A stretch of 64,000 bases of DNA from Calliphora vicina (GCF_958450345.1 NC_088780.1:114092226-114156225), one strand, 5' to 3'. Shown: positions 12,601 to 24,600, numbered from the stretch's first letter. Numbers and translations: made by a program. The notes: generated by a model from the sequence alone, not told the origin.

Positions 12601-13815
12601 CCAAATTTGAAAAGCAAATAAAAAAAAGCTTTTTTCAAGACTAATACTCTCATACAGGTCAAGTTGTAATGAAATTTAAGAATAAATTGCGATCGCAAGT
12701 TCTTCTTTAAGTTGAGCTTGTTGTTAATGTTGTTTAATTTACTGTTTTTATTATGGCCAATATCATTTTGGCAGCATGTTTCTGGTTTAAGTAATACTTT
12801 GACTTTTGTTTACTATGAATATTAAAAAAGAAGGGGGAGTTTTGCACGCCATATTGTGAAAGGTTCTTGAACTTGAATTCGTATAAATATAGTGGAGTAA
12901 TAATTACTAGTATAAATAGTAAAATAAACTAAAAATAATTAGATCAATTACTTAAAATTATCATAAGAAAATTTTGTATTATCTAACCCAGTTGGAAATA
13001 TGACATCCATGCAGAATTGTTAAGTAGTCTACTAGTAGAAAGCACCTGATCACACTTTCTGTCATTTAGACATTTATTCTTGTGAAAAGAACCGCACAAT
13101 AACGAATCACTGCATTATTACTATCCATATGAAAGAGATTCGATGTGATTTGTTACCAATCTAAAATGAGTTGACACAGAAGAATCACGAAATATATAAC
13201 CCAATTTTTGTTATCCCAACTAAAATACTTTAGCTACAATAGAAAAATTCGGTCATCGTAATGTGAAACATTTGATTACAACTCGACAGCCAAAAACGGC
13301 TTCTCGTACAAAACATCTTTTTTATTTTTAAAATCGTATATGCAGTTTACGAAATATTTTCACTGTGAACGAGGAAATTAATTGAAATAGAAATTTAAGT
13401 AAATTCTCTGCGAGTTGTTAAGTTTTCCCTAATTAATTTGCAACATAAAAAACAAAAGGGAGACATATTATATATCAATGGATAGAGGATTTTGTCTACT
13501 TTTCAAAAATGTATATAACTTTTGACAATTATTCATGGAATACTTTTTTTAAAAAAATATGACATAAAATGTTTTTATTTAATTTTTGCATATTGAAATT
13601 AAATTTTTATTTATGAAAGGTTGTCAGTGAAATTTCACAGTTATGCAGAATTTTCCATTTAAAATGGAAATAAAAAAACAAATTTTGAGATTTATTATCA
13701 GCAATCCCGCAATTCTCAAAAAAGTATTGAAAAATCCCAAAAATGGGAATTTTTAGTTAGTTGGCTATAATATCCATACCAGGGTCGTGGTTATCAGAAC
13801 CCTTTACAAAATAAT
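12600..13815. other. unannotated low-copy-looking DNA
   Basis: No repeat ends or coding motif recognised. Confidence 0.5.
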
Positions 13816-13819
13816 TAAA

Positions 13820-14330
13820 AACATATTGGGCCATCTAAAATCGGTTACTATATTTTGATATCGAATATGCGATTTGAGAATCTTTGCCCTAAATTGGAAT
13901 ATTACATAAAAAATAGACGTTTTATTGACTGGACCTGGTTCCGTCGGTATCAACAATTTTCTAATTTTTTTTCATTTCAAATATTTGGTGAGAAGTATAA
14001 ACTACTTAAAACTACTACTTAAATATCCTCTTAGATTAGATTTTTTTTAGATTTTTTGCGATAACTTTAGAAGAAAAAAAAGAAATTTTGCCTTTTTTTG
14101 CGAAAAATTGCCTTTTTGAAATTTTTAAATTCAATGCATATAACTTTGGACTTGGTTTATAATTTTAAACAATTATTCATCTATTTGACACATATATGTA
14201 TTGTTACACCAATAAAAGAAAATTGGAGAAAATCGGGAAATATTTGGATCCGCTTTTATCAAAAAACTGGAGTAGGGTGTGTAAAAATGTTAAAAAAGCT
14301 ATAAGAGATAATTGATAGCTACGTCAAGGT
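13820..14330 (-). repeat. degraded copy of the Transib-like MITE family
   Basis: In reverse orientation it shares blocks with 32217-32520: GGCCATCTAAAATCGGTTA near 13831, ATGCGATTTGAGAATCTTTG near 13867, and the block with GGATCC and CTGGAGTAGGGTG near 14250-14279. Termini are gone. The ORF 14098-14304 lies inside and is not a gene. Confidence 0.6.
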
Positions 14331-14481
14331 ACGATCGTTTTAACACTTTTTGATTACTGCAGAAATTACACGATTTTGTGATTAACATTAAAAACTTTGC
14401 TTAAGAGTTGAAAACAGTAAAATTTAAAATTTAAAAAAAAAATATTAATGAAATTGACTAGTATTCGCTTTAAAATCGCTT

Positions 14482-14573
14482 ATTATACCTGCCTTCATAA
14501 AATATTGATATTGATTTTGTCATTCCGTTTGTAACACTTCGAAAACATTGGTCGTAGAACCAAAAAGTATATA
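14482..14573 (+). repeat. Helentron-derived element family 3, 5'-end fragment
   Basis: TATTATACC followed by TTGATTTTGTCATT and TTTGTAACAC matches, on the opposite strand, the tail of the complete copy at 55682-56137. The rest is missing. Confidence 0.5.
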
Positions 14574-14574
14574 C

Positions 14575-15187
14575 TAGGGTATTCATTCGAGTAATGATCG
14601 TTCGATTAATCGAATAATTTCATACGAATAATTATTCGAAAATCGTTGGAGATCTTTGTCTAACATGGTAATAAACTTGTTGTGTATTTATAAATGCGAC
14701 AATCATGCACTGTCTGACTTCAAATTAGCCACGTTCACTGGCAGATTTGTGTAATACCCTAAGACCACTTGATTAAGCAAAGATGCGGCAACATTAATAC
14801 AGCTTGAGGGTATAATACAAAAAAAGAGAATAATTCATTTACTAGAGAATAAAAACAGTTCTTAATACGTTTATATTGTACTTGAATTCGGGATCATTTG
14901 CAACTAGCTCAAATTTCTTAAAGCATAGCTCCAAAACGGAAACTATATAGTTTGCTAGTCAATTTTTTTTGTAGATTGTTCGGGAGGGAATCTGATCAGA
15001 ATATTTCTGATGAAAATTTAATGAGTTTCTTTTCGAATGTTTTTTAACATTATCAATGCTTGAATTTTTAAGTTTAACGTTATTTTTTTTTTCTTTAACA
15101 ATAAAATATTAAAAGACCTACATCAAAACTTCATTCTTTACTTTTTAAAAAAAATGTAAATTATTCAAATAATTCGATTAATATTAA
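14575..15187. mobile_element. possible MITE with ATTCGA palindromes, interrupted by piggyBac
   Basis: Begins TAGGGTATTCATTCGAG and continues with several ATTCGATTAATCGAAT-type palindromes; an ATTCGATTAAT block recurs at about 15172-15183 just before the TTAA site used by piggyBac. The expected right end (GAATACCCTA) is not seen, so extent and class are uncertain. Confidence 0.4.
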
Positions 15188-16723
15188 CCCTTTGACGAAG
15201 AATGGGACACATGTTCCATTTGCTTTTTTCGTCATTACAGCCACAATTTTCATTGGATTTTGATCTAATCGGTGTTGTTCGATAAAAAACAAATGTGTTC
15301 TATGGTGTTAATGTTAATACTAAGGTTATGTTGTTTAAGTTTGGCTTAAGGGATTCTCAATGTCAGAAATTCGTATATTTTTTTTGACAATTTTATTTTT
15401 CTTATATCTCGAGTTCTAATTGATACTGTTGGATAAAATTTTAGTATTAGATGTACCAATGCCTTATGTAAATTTATTGACCAATGCATTTTGAATCGGT
15501 CCTATACTTTTCCCGGGGGGACTGAAAATATGATGGGACATATGTGTCCCATTTAATATTTTATAATTGATATACAATGAAATAACAAACAATTCAGTAA
15601 AAAATATTAAAAACACACAAAATATTAATTTAGAATTATGAGATCCTGTATATGGTTCATAAAATCTAAATCAAAATCGAACTCATTTGTGATAAAATTC
15701 AAAACAATTTCTGTACCAGTAAAGCACTTTCTTTTTTTTTTTACATGCGAAACAAATTGTGTTTGTTCGACTATCAATTCAGTTTTTTGTCCTGACTCCT
15801 CCATTCTATCTTGTCCAGCTACAGCCATCAAAAAACAGACGATCTTCGATTGATCATAAGTTTATATAATAATATTGGATTATTGGAAATGTTATCGAAA
15901 TATACATTTTCCAAGTCTGCGGTCATATCTTGAACCACGGATTCGCCAATGTTAACCACTCTCTGCGTTTTTGCCTGTTTTCAGTTTGATATAAATAACC
16001 AATTTAAACTCGTAACTACACCCAAGCTTATGGGTTTGTCTTTCAGATACTGCGGCCCTTAAATTTTACCATATGCTCGTATAAAGACTGATAAGTATTT
16101 GCCTTGGGTCAAAGTTTTTCCAAATGCTAAGTTAAAATGATTTATTACTTGTCGTATTTTTAAGGCTCAATGGTATAATTGGTCGACGGCTTAGCTGTTC
16201 AGCATTGATAGCAAAATGTAAGCTTGAAAGAATACTTTCAAAACTATTTCGAATCACAATCGTCCATCGTAGACGAGTACAATCTTATTTCTGCCAATTT
16301 ATGGATACTCATTGCTTTCAATCTGCTTCACTTATGGAAAATATTATACCTTACTGCTGGGTATAAAACCTGCCCTTATATGCAATCAAGGTCGGTATAA
16401 GCTTTCGAAACGTAATTTTGGTTGTCTTTCTTCCTTGGACTTTAATTAAAAATTCTTTGGCCGCTTTAGGTTTGGGAACACCTTATGTTATTGTTCAATT
16501 TTATTGGTTTTGCAATGTAAATAAAGCAATACTCTACTTTTTGAAACTAAAAAAGCTTTTAATTGTTCAATGCATTTGTTTCCAAATTTTTACCTTTGAT
16601 GACGAATGGGACACATATGTCCCATGATTTTTCTCGTAGAAGGAGTAATAATTTTTAAATTTTGACAACACTTTAGTATCGTAATGTCGCCTTTCCGAGT
16701 AAGAATTCTTCGTCGTCAAAGGG
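15188..16723. mobile_element. piggyBac-like transposon, decayed, 1536 bp
   Basis: The ends are CCCTTTGACGA... at left and the inverted ...TCGTCAAAGGG at right, both abutting TTAA (15184-15187 and 16724-16727), the diagnostic piggyBac target. Palindromic GGGACACATATGTCCCAT-type motifs occur near 15205, 15536 and 16606 and may be subterminal transposase sites. Autonomous relatives are about 2.4 kb or longer, so this copy has lost internal sequence, but coding remnants persist on the minus strand. Confidence 0.85.
15880..16090 (-). pseudogene. piggyBac transposase remnant
   Basis: Minus-strand translation gives EHMVKFKGRS near 16051-16080, resembling the DE-M-I-FKGR block at a catalytic aspartate of piggyBac transposases. 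After a frame change comes VVQDM(x)...ENVYFDNIS near 15890-15960, resembling the VV-DLT...VYFDNFFTS block. The residue before the glutamate reads Y where family members have the catalytic D. Stops and frameshifts separate the blocks, so no enzyme can be made. It lies inside a TTAA-flanked element with matching ends, which supports the call independently. Confidence 0.75.
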
Positions 16724-16727
16724 TTAA

Positions 16728-17826
16728 ACGTTTTGCAAATCGTTGTGTAAATAAATTTGTTACGGTTTTATCAGATTTGATCAAATGTCTGTGGGACTCG
16801 GTCTAAAATACTAGAAGCAGTATTAGTATTACATAACAAACTACAAAAAATATTTCCATTCTAAGTCAGTTCATTACTACTTACAGCTGATTTTGTTTTA
16901 GATTTTATTCTGAAAACGTAAACAGGTTATTTTCACAAGTACAAATGTCTGAAAGTCTGAATAAAGCACCAATTAAAATTTTGAAATTAAAATTATTTTT
17001 ATTTTCAATATGAAATCTCCCATATACATCTATTTGTGTATTAATTATTTTGTTTTTTTATTGACAGACGCATAAAGCAGTTCTTTTTGATTTTGTTTTT
17101 GCTTTTCATTTCACTTCAGATATATTCGATTGAAGAACAGCAAGTTTTGATTGGTTCTTCTTTTCGATTGTCTGTCCATTTATTTATATTCCCTTCGATC
17201 TCCACGCTGAGACTCCCAAGTGTATTCATGTGTATTTCTTGTTCTGCTCAATTGGTCAAATATTTTTGTTTGTATTTTTTAAAGAACAGAAAATATCTGA
17301 AAAAAATAAAGTATATATAGTTGTTTTTTGTTCTTTTTGAAAAAAAATCAACTTTTTAGTATTCAATTTGTAATTTTTTTTTTTTTTTTGTTCACCATAT
17401 ATTTTTATTAACTCGTACACTGAATACACAGCATTTTTTTTTTATTATTATTCTCTATAAATTTATTATTCCACCGGCAACCGACAGCCAGAATAGCGGG
17501 AAGGGTGAATCATTTTTTTCGTATTTGATTGTTGTTGCTCCTTTAGCTGTGTTGTTGGTGTGTTTAATGCTTGTCATAACCTAGATATTTGCATCCATCG
17601 TATTTTAATTCTGGAACAACAATTTAACCAACAAAAAAAAATTCGTTGTCTGGCTCATAAAATATTGTATTAATGGAATATTTTAGATGGCTTATCCAAA
17701 GATTTACAGGAGTCATTATAACTTTTTAGAGTTATAAAGTTGTGGTGATACATAAAAAACACGTTCATTTATAAAAGTTAATAACAATATTGGTAATTGT
17801 TTTGTTTTCTTTTTATGATTACTTAG
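16728..17826. other. unannotated DNA
   Basis: Low-complexity T runs around 17370-17450; nothing else recognised. Confidence 0.5.
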
Positions 17827-17834
17827 TTTATTAA

Positions 17835-19307
17835 CAGGGCAACCAAAAATATGCTCTAAAAAAAGTGTTTTATGCGCATAAAATATGCACTTAAAAACGA
17901 AAAATATGCTATTAAAATATAAAAAATATGCACTTAAAAATAGTTGGTTATTGTTTGACTTCAAAAATATATATGAAATAAATAAAATATTGAGCTCATA
18001 AATTAAAATTGGTTAGTATAGGATTAAATTTCGATTTTAGTGAGTTTGGCACTGCATGAAAATAGTTTGATTCAATTCATTTTATTATATTTATCAATAA
18101 ATTACTATGTGTTTACTTAAGTTTTAAAATTTTTAAACCAAATCTTTGTTTTAGATTTCCGAGTTTCTTAGACAATCTTAATCAATTGATTTGTCTCATC
18201 TTTTAAACTGCCTAATACTTCAAACTTTTTTTTGGTAATTAGTGGCATAATATTTTACTTCCTCAATCCATGTGTCCCAATGTTTATATGATCCCTACTG
18301 AGGATGTACTCAATCAATTTCTCGAAATGTTTCTAATCTATATGAAGTTTTAAAAACTTTTTTACCATTTAAATAATGTTTCAAAAACTCTATGAATAGC
18401 CTGTGTCATTTTATGGTAAAAATTGCAATGGATTTTGGAGCATTCATCATGTATCTAGATAATATCTGAATACGGCTTCTAAAATTTAAATTAGAATTAT
18501 AAAAAAGCCATACAATAGTTGAATGACTGCAATTAAAAAAATATAAAAAAACTTTTTATTCAAGTTTTATCATTGGGACTCAAAATTCCCATGTTTCTTC
18601 CTTTCTTATCCATTGTATCGTCTATCGATATCCATATATCAATGGGTTTTGAACGCGAAATTTTCGATGGATCTTAATATTCTGAACATCTGTTGAATAC
18701 TTATTCAATTTTACATTAGTAGTAAACTATTAATGCCCAACCATAACTGTCTCAAGCTGCCTTAAATTCCTTCTTTTAAATGTATCGAAATAACATATGA
18801 TTTTGGAATTTTCTTTTAATTTTTTACGTATTTTTACTATTTGTTAATTTTTAATATTTGTGTGTGTATATTTTTAATTTAATTGAAATATATGGAAACT
18901 AAGCACCCTTAAGTCAACGAAAATTCTATGAAGATAAGTCGATTATGGGTACTCTATTTTTGTATTTAAGTAGCTTAGACCAATTATCATTGGACCTCAA
19001 CAAAATAGTAAAATATAGAAATGAAAAATTACAATACAAACAATAAAATTATATCAGGAAAATAAAATAATGAAAAATAAAAGAAAATATGCAACAAAAA
19101 TATGCAGTTATGAGTTAAATATGCAAAAATATGCTATAAAACGCAAAATATGCTAAAATATGCAGTAAAGAGCAAAATATGCAAAAATATGCAGTAACAA
19201 ATCGATGCCAAAATTCTTAAAATTGTCTGAAACGGATATAAAACTAACTCATATGTTTATACGACGCACAGCAAAAAATATGATATTGCATATTTTTGGT
19301 TGCCCTG
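17835..19307. mobile_element. hAT transposon (family B), decayed, 1473 bp
   Basis: Terminal inverted repeats CAGGGCAACCAAAAATATGC (20 bp, perfect) are flanked by an exact 8-bp duplication TTTATTAA at 17827-17834 and 19308-19315. The motif AAATATGC is repeated many times in both subterminal regions (17860-17935 and 19085-19200), as expected of hAT transposase binding arrays. A transposase remnant lies inside. Confidence 0.9.
18140..18300 (-). pseudogene. hAT transposase remnant
   Basis: Minus-strand translation near 18236-18284 reads HWDTWIEEVKYYATNYQKK, which resembles the conserved W-TWL-A--YY-(D/E)N(F/Y) block of hAT transposases. After a frame change the next stretch reads LGSLKDETNQL. 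Stops interrupt both sides. Location inside a hAT element with intact termini supports the identification; the fragment is far too short to be functional. Confidence 0.6.
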
Positions 19308-19315
19308 TTTATTAA

Positions 19316-20029
19316 GAATGACTGTTTGAATTTAAGGATAATTTTTAAAATAGTGATCAAGATACAAACTAATTTGTATTTGTTTTTTATGCAAAATAAT
19401 GAAAAAATAAGAATAAGAGATGGAATATGATCTTCAGTTCCCAATTTTATTTTTTTTACAAATTTCATAATTTTAAACTTCAACATTTTATAGGAATGGG
19501 AACTAGGGTTTTTAAATTCCTGACCTTTTTTGATTCCCGGGTATTGGGATTTTATCATAACTTTTTGAATTTTTTAGATTCGCCGATTTGTATTAATTGT
19601 TTCATGAAATTTATATAATTTCTTTTGGTATTTATTATCGAAACATTAGTGTCTTAACCCTTAAATGCATGATTTTTAATTTAATTTTTATATAAAGTAT
19701 CAAATATTTAGTTGATTTGTATTTATTATATTTCCTTTAGCTTTAGTTTGATTAAGAATTTCGTTAGCTGAAACTTTTCGTACTCCATTTGATTTTGCTG
19801 AAGGAGAATCTGAATTAGTATCAAGCTTATTTTCGTCTAAAATTAAGTGGAACTGAAATGTAGACAATTGGCAACAATATGCATTAAAGGGTTAATAGGG
19901 TTAAATATGTCCTTGTGTATCTAAAGGAAATTTTTTTGTTATGAAATTTAATTAATTTAATTTTTTTTATAAAATTTTATTAAAATAACTATTATTGCCG
20001 AGAATATGAGCGAAAAACTGTAAAAAAAG
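19316..20029. other. unannotated DNA
   Basis: A short stretch at 19490-19560 with GATTCCCGGGTATTGGGA resembles the CCCGGG-rich ends of hAT-like MITEs, but no termini could be paired. Confidence 0.4.
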
Positions 20030-20360
20030 AACGAATTTTCTATATAATGTATTGTGCGATTCACTAGCCAATATAGCTCAAATGTATGGGATAAACATGT
20101 AGCAAACATGTCATTTTAACTTAATTTTAATTTATAGCAATAGAATAGAATCGATAGTATAGGGAACACAACTCACAATGTTTTAATGAAACAGTAGAAT
20201 TAGGTTAATTTCCAACCACCGGATTATTTATGAGAATTGAACCATGAGCTGAATGAATTGAATTCTTCGATTGATAGATGATTCGCCAACATTAAGTCTT
20301 GGAAGCTTCAAATTAAAATCTGTTTATACTCTGAGATTGTTGTTTTGCCACATGGCCTCT
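20030..20360. repeat. direct duplication, copy 1
   Basis: From ACGAATTTTCTATATAATG to TTTTGCCACATGGCC this block is repeated at 21301-21710 in the same orientation with scattered differences; copy 2 carries extra sequence near 21487-21525 and 21550-21595. Confidence 0.85.
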
Positions 20361-20603
20361 TCAAATTTTTGTAGTGAGAAATTTAGCGTTCCAACTTGTT
20401 TTCTCTATATTTTCATCAGTTTTAAATTGCCGGGATTCCGGACAAAAAATCATGGGAATCGGGTAGGGAAAAACTGGTAAAAATCTTGCAAAATTTGTAC
20501 CGGGATAAAAAGCCTATTGGGAAAATTTTTTAAATTTTCATTTATAGACTTTATATTGAACCGGCACTCAAGGTAATACAATGTTTTCGTTGAAGGAATA
20601 TAT

Positions 20604-21131
20604 TGTTACGTTTTAACCTTTTCAAAACGTTGGTTTATTTCCTTTAAATAAACCGGATATTTTTGATTGCAAATAAAAGCCGTTTAGTAGTTTGAAAATT
20701 GTAACAACTCTTTATTTATTTAAAATGTACAACAACGGAATTAAATAGTCACTCAATGTTTTTTTTTTTATACATGTTTATAAATTCGCAGTAATACAGA
20801 TACACTTTATAATGTACACGAATTCACTTTAAAATACAACACACTTTAAGGCACTCAATTGATGTTTATTCAAATAGCGTCTCTGATAAACTTACTAACG
20901 ACTGCAACCTCTGTCACTATTTATAACACTGCCATCTGCACTCTAGATTGCTCATTAACTGTCTAGAGCTTTCTAATACATACGCCATCTGTGGTGTACT
21001 TTCTACAATGTTCTTTAACTGAATATTCGAATTCGAATATACGGTCGCAGCACACAGCGTTGCCATACTTACGATCAATAATCAACTGAAAGCTTTTATT
21101 CAACGTTAGTAATGCCCACAGATATGTTACA
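20604..21131 (-). mobile_element. solo LTR, about 528 bp
   Basis: Read on the minus strand it starts TGTAACATATCTGTGG and ends AAAACGTAACA, i.e. TG...CA with short inverted ends. A TATA box (TTATAAATAG) at 20917-20926 is followed within about 25 bases by GTTGCAGTCGTTAGT, and a polyadenylation signal region AAATAAATAAAG lies at 20707-20722. These are in the U3-R-U5 order of an LTR. No internal retroelement sequence, primer site or polypurine tract is attached. Flanking 4-5 bp do not match, so the target duplication is lost or the boundaries are off by a few bases. Gypsy-like origin is a guess. Confidence 0.65.
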
Positions 21132-21300
21132 GTTTGCTATTTGAAAGCATTATGCTAATTTTAAATCAGCCGTTAAAATCGTTATATTTGAATTCAAGTA
21201 CAATTTCGTAACAATATGTTAAGGGAAGGAGAATTGAGATAGTTTTTGTGTGATATTTGATATTTAAATGTTCGTACATTATAAGCACATACGATAAATG

Positions 21301-21710
21301 AACGAATTTTCTATATAATGTGTTGTGCGATTCACTAGCCAATAGAGCTAGTGAATGGGATGGGATAAACATGTAGCAAACATGTCATTTTAACTTAACT
21401 TTAATTTATAGGAATACATTCTATTGTAGTATCGATAGTATTGGGAAACACAACTCACGATGTTTTAATGAAACAGTAGAATTTGATTACCAAAAATATA
21501 CCAAAAAGCACCAATAATAATTTTCAACCACCGTATTATTTATGAGAATTGTAAATATAGAAGAGATTAGATATAGTAAAGTATATCAAAAGAACCATGA
21601 GTTGAATGAATTGAATTCTTCGATTGATAGATGATTCGCCAACATTAAGTCTTGGAATCTTCAAATTAAAATCTGTTCATACTCTGAGATTGTCGTTTTG
21701 CCACATGGCC
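21301..21710. repeat. direct duplication, copy 2
   Basis: Second copy of the block at 20030-20360, about 1.27 kb downstream, with the solo LTR lying between the two. Confidence 0.85.
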
Positions 21711-22595
21711 ATAAAGTCTAACATATTTGAATAGGTTTTCCAATTTTCTGTGAAACAATGTAACGTGCAGCGATCTGAGGGTTTTGAGAATGAAATAGAA
21801 GAGAAAGTGAATGAACTCATGGAAATCATTTAATATAACTGTTTCACTATTCATACAACTCTCTAAAATTTAATAAAAAGACAAATTATTCACATTGATA
21901 GTACGATTAAAATTTTTGTCCAATGGTACCATATTAATTCAGAGTCTGGTAAAACGGTTTCATGGCATATCTAAAACATACTAGGGTATATTCTACTTTG
22001 AGATTTTAGAAAAAATCTACCATATTAGAAATTTTGATCAAATACAATTTTTATGTTGAATCAATCCATGCAATAATTTCTTTAAGAAAGTAATAAAAAT
22101 TTTGTAAATTTGTATACTTTTCTTTCCATGGACAAAGATTATTGTGTGATTCTTGGTAAAACAATCTATAAAATTTTCTTTAATATTCAACATTAAAATC
22201 ACCTATTTTTGAATTCGTATAAAATTTTGATTTGAAATTATTTTTGTTTCGTTTTCACAAACGCTTTTAAATACATATGTATGTCTTTAATATCAATAAA
22301 CCTAGTTAAAAGCTATGACTTAAAAAACTCGTTAATACTTCTTGAATTTCCCGCCTCTTAACTGAATGGTCAACACTGCTCCTGTCAACAGGCATCTGTC
22401 AGTTGACTTATATCAAAAATTTCAACAAGCAGCGTGATTTGGTTTTTTGTTTGACAGCCATTGATAGCAAACCACCTCGTGACTTGAGGAGAAATTGGAA
22501 AAAAGTGTATTTCTTGCGATCAATAAGCATTATTTTATGCGGAAAAAACCATCAATCAGACCAATTATGGGAACTCTGCACCATCAATTTCAATA
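21711..22595. other. unannotated DNA
   Basis: No recognisable element or gene. Confidence 0.45.
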
Positions 22596-22599
22596 CTAA

Positions 22600-22890
22600 A
22601 AAATGGTTTACTGAATTTCTTTGTGGCCGTACGAACATGTAAGATGCCGAACGTTCAGGATACCCAGTTGAGGTCTTTACACCCGAAACAATTGAACAAA
22701 TTCAAGATATGGTGTTGGCCGATCGGAAATTTAATGTGCACGAGTTATAGGCGTGGAAGCCATAGGCATCTCACATGGCTCAGTGGTTTCAATTTTGAAT
22801 TCGCGGCACACATCTTTCGGAAAGCTTTCCGTTACACGAGTGCCGCGTTTGTGCAATCGTGTAACTACTTCGCAGGTTTGACGTTCGTAA
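22600..22890 (+). pseudogene. mariner transposase fragment (irritans-like)
   Basis: Plus-strand frames read KWFTEFLCGRTNM, then after an in-frame stop DAERSGYPVEVFTPETIEQ and DMVLADRKFNVHEL, then GISHGSVVSILN in another frame and KLSVTRVPRLCN. These are the successive blocks of the N-terminal helix-turn-helix region of mariner transposases (W(F/Y)-(K/R)F--GR-S--DAERSGRP, (V/L)-DRK--(V/L)REL, GIS-GSV--IL, KLSARWVPR). At least one stop and two frameshifts are visible. The catalytic DDD region and both terminal repeats are not seen, so this is a dead internal fragment. Confidence 0.85.
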
Positions 22891-23554
22891 GGGAAATGTG
22901 GTACAAGTTGTCAGATCTAAACTCGAATACTACCCTGCTTAGTTTTGTCCCCAATTTGTTGCTGAAGGTCTTAGAAATAAGTATGTTCTATATAAAAGTA
23001 GAGTACCGCCAAGGCATGTAGTTTTAATTCAATACATAACACTTTTATATTATTTTAATATGTGTGTGTCTGGAGATATTGGAAGATTTTTCGAAAACGG
23101 TTTCTCTGGAAAATATTTTCTTAACAAATATCATTCTATAAATTGTAAGGGTGCATGAGATTCGATTGTATAAATTCAATCTCACTGACATTCCTAGACA
23201 TATGTATAATGCTAATTGCATTGCTAATTTGTTTTTTTTTTTATAAAAATGTTTTGAAAAAGTGATCTAATAACACTGTCCAACAAATAAAGTCTTTTTG
23301 ATTGGAACAGAATAGAATTTACAGAAACAACAGGTACTTTGTTTTTCTTAAAAGGAAAGTGAACTGTCAAAGTTGCCTGTTGTTGTTTTTACTTTTGGGT
23401 TTGTTGTATTTTTCGCCACAACAACCACAAGTGAATTGACAGTTCAAACTGAATAAAAAAAATAGTCAGCTGTTCTACTGAGTCTACTTTATTAATTTAC
23501 TTTGGAGGTTAGTTTGGTTGGGTAATTTATCATGACTGAATTAAACTGAATTTC
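22891..23554. other. unannotated DNA
   Basis: Nothing recognised. GTTGTTG/CAACAAC stretches at 23380-23440 form an imperfect inverted repeat (GGCAACTTTGACAGTTCAC type). Confidence 0.4.
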
Positions 23555-23655
23555 CGCATTTGTAGCGATGATAATCCTCAAACCATTGTTGAAACACCAT
23601 TACATCCAGAAAAGCTCACTGTTTGGTGCGCCTTATGTGCATTTTTGCATATGTC
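23555..23655 (+). pseudogene. Tc1/mariner transposase fragment (catalytic-core side)
   Basis: One frame reads SDDNPQTIVETPLHPEKL followed by TVWCALCA, the block just before the second aspartate in a common insect mariner-like family (NP--(I/V)-E-PLHP-KVTVWCALW). The downstream GG(I/V)IGPYFF block is missing. The same family is represented at 38276-40648 and 50105-50510. The piece is about 30 codons long and non-functional. Confidence 0.75.
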
Positions 23656-23745
23656 TTCATATGTTATTACCAAAATAAGGCCTGATATACTGCGAAGGGT
23701 GTGTGAAAATTAGTCAAGAAACCTGATCAAGAAAAACTGAGTACG

Positions 23746-23786
23746 CAGTGTTATGTATGTCTAATGATTAGACATACATAACACTG
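23746..23786. repeat. perfect 41-bp palindrome
   Basis: Arms CAGTGTTATGTATGTCTAAT and its exact reverse complement are separated by one G. It lies about 90 bp after a mariner fragment. Confidence 0.95.
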
Positions 23787-23789
23787 TAT

Positions 23790-24480
23790 GTCTGATCACT
23801 GGTGGCTAACTCCAATTTGTATGTGTTCTTTGTAGTTTAGAGAGTAGTCAATTGGTTACTTTATACATCCCATGTAATATAGCATGAATACAATCGACAT
23901 TTAAGTGTCTCTAAGTAATTTAGTGTGTAGTTAATTTAAACGTTTATTTATACAGCATTTTTATGTGAGTAATTCATTCCAACTAGTTTTATACAGATTG
24001 TGTTGATATAATTCTCATAAACTTTGTTTTCTTTTTGCTTAAGTGTACTGACATCCCATGTAACCTAGCGTGTCACTTTAGTATCTCTAAATAACCAAGA
24101 TAGTAGTTACTTTTAACGTTTATTTTGCACTTTAGAAAGTAGTTATTTTAGCCACTAGAAGTAATCTACTGGGGAGTTGTCGGAGGAAGGTTTGTTTACA
24201 AGCAATCGGTTATTTGACAGTCTATGAGCTGTTTCTTTATTTATTTGACTGACTGTTTGAGGTGAATTAGCAACTGTAGACATTAAAATAACTAGTTATG
24301 TAGATGATCAAGTAACCAGTTAGGTAAATTACTCTATATAACCGGTATGTGAATCCAATTCGTTGACTACGTTGGACCAGCTGCCAGACAGTCTCATTGT
24401 AATCCAAAAGGGTAAATTGACTCTATGCTTAGGACATGCACGTCTTAAAATAACCAGTCACGTAGTTAGTTATGTAATTA
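23790..24480 (+). repeat. interspersed repeat with ACATCCCATGTAA motif
   Basis: The block with ACATCCCATGTAAT(A/C)TAGC and a (T/A)AAGT(G/A)TCTCTAA core appears twice inside (near 23865-23950 and 24050-24120) and in reverse orientation at 53745-53996. No ORF and no clear termini; class unknown. Confidence 0.6.
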
Positions 24481-24600
24481 GTTGTCACTCTAAATCATTG
24501 TTAACCAAACTCTCACAACAATAGATTTGCTTCGTATTCTAGTGTTACGAAGTGTGCGCTCTGAACCAAATTTCTTATGAAAATATCCTTCACTGGCAAC

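Noticed and set aside
20604..21131. Complete LTR retrotransposon
   Set aside because: Only one LTR-like unit; no internal region, no second LTR and no coding motif in the flanks.
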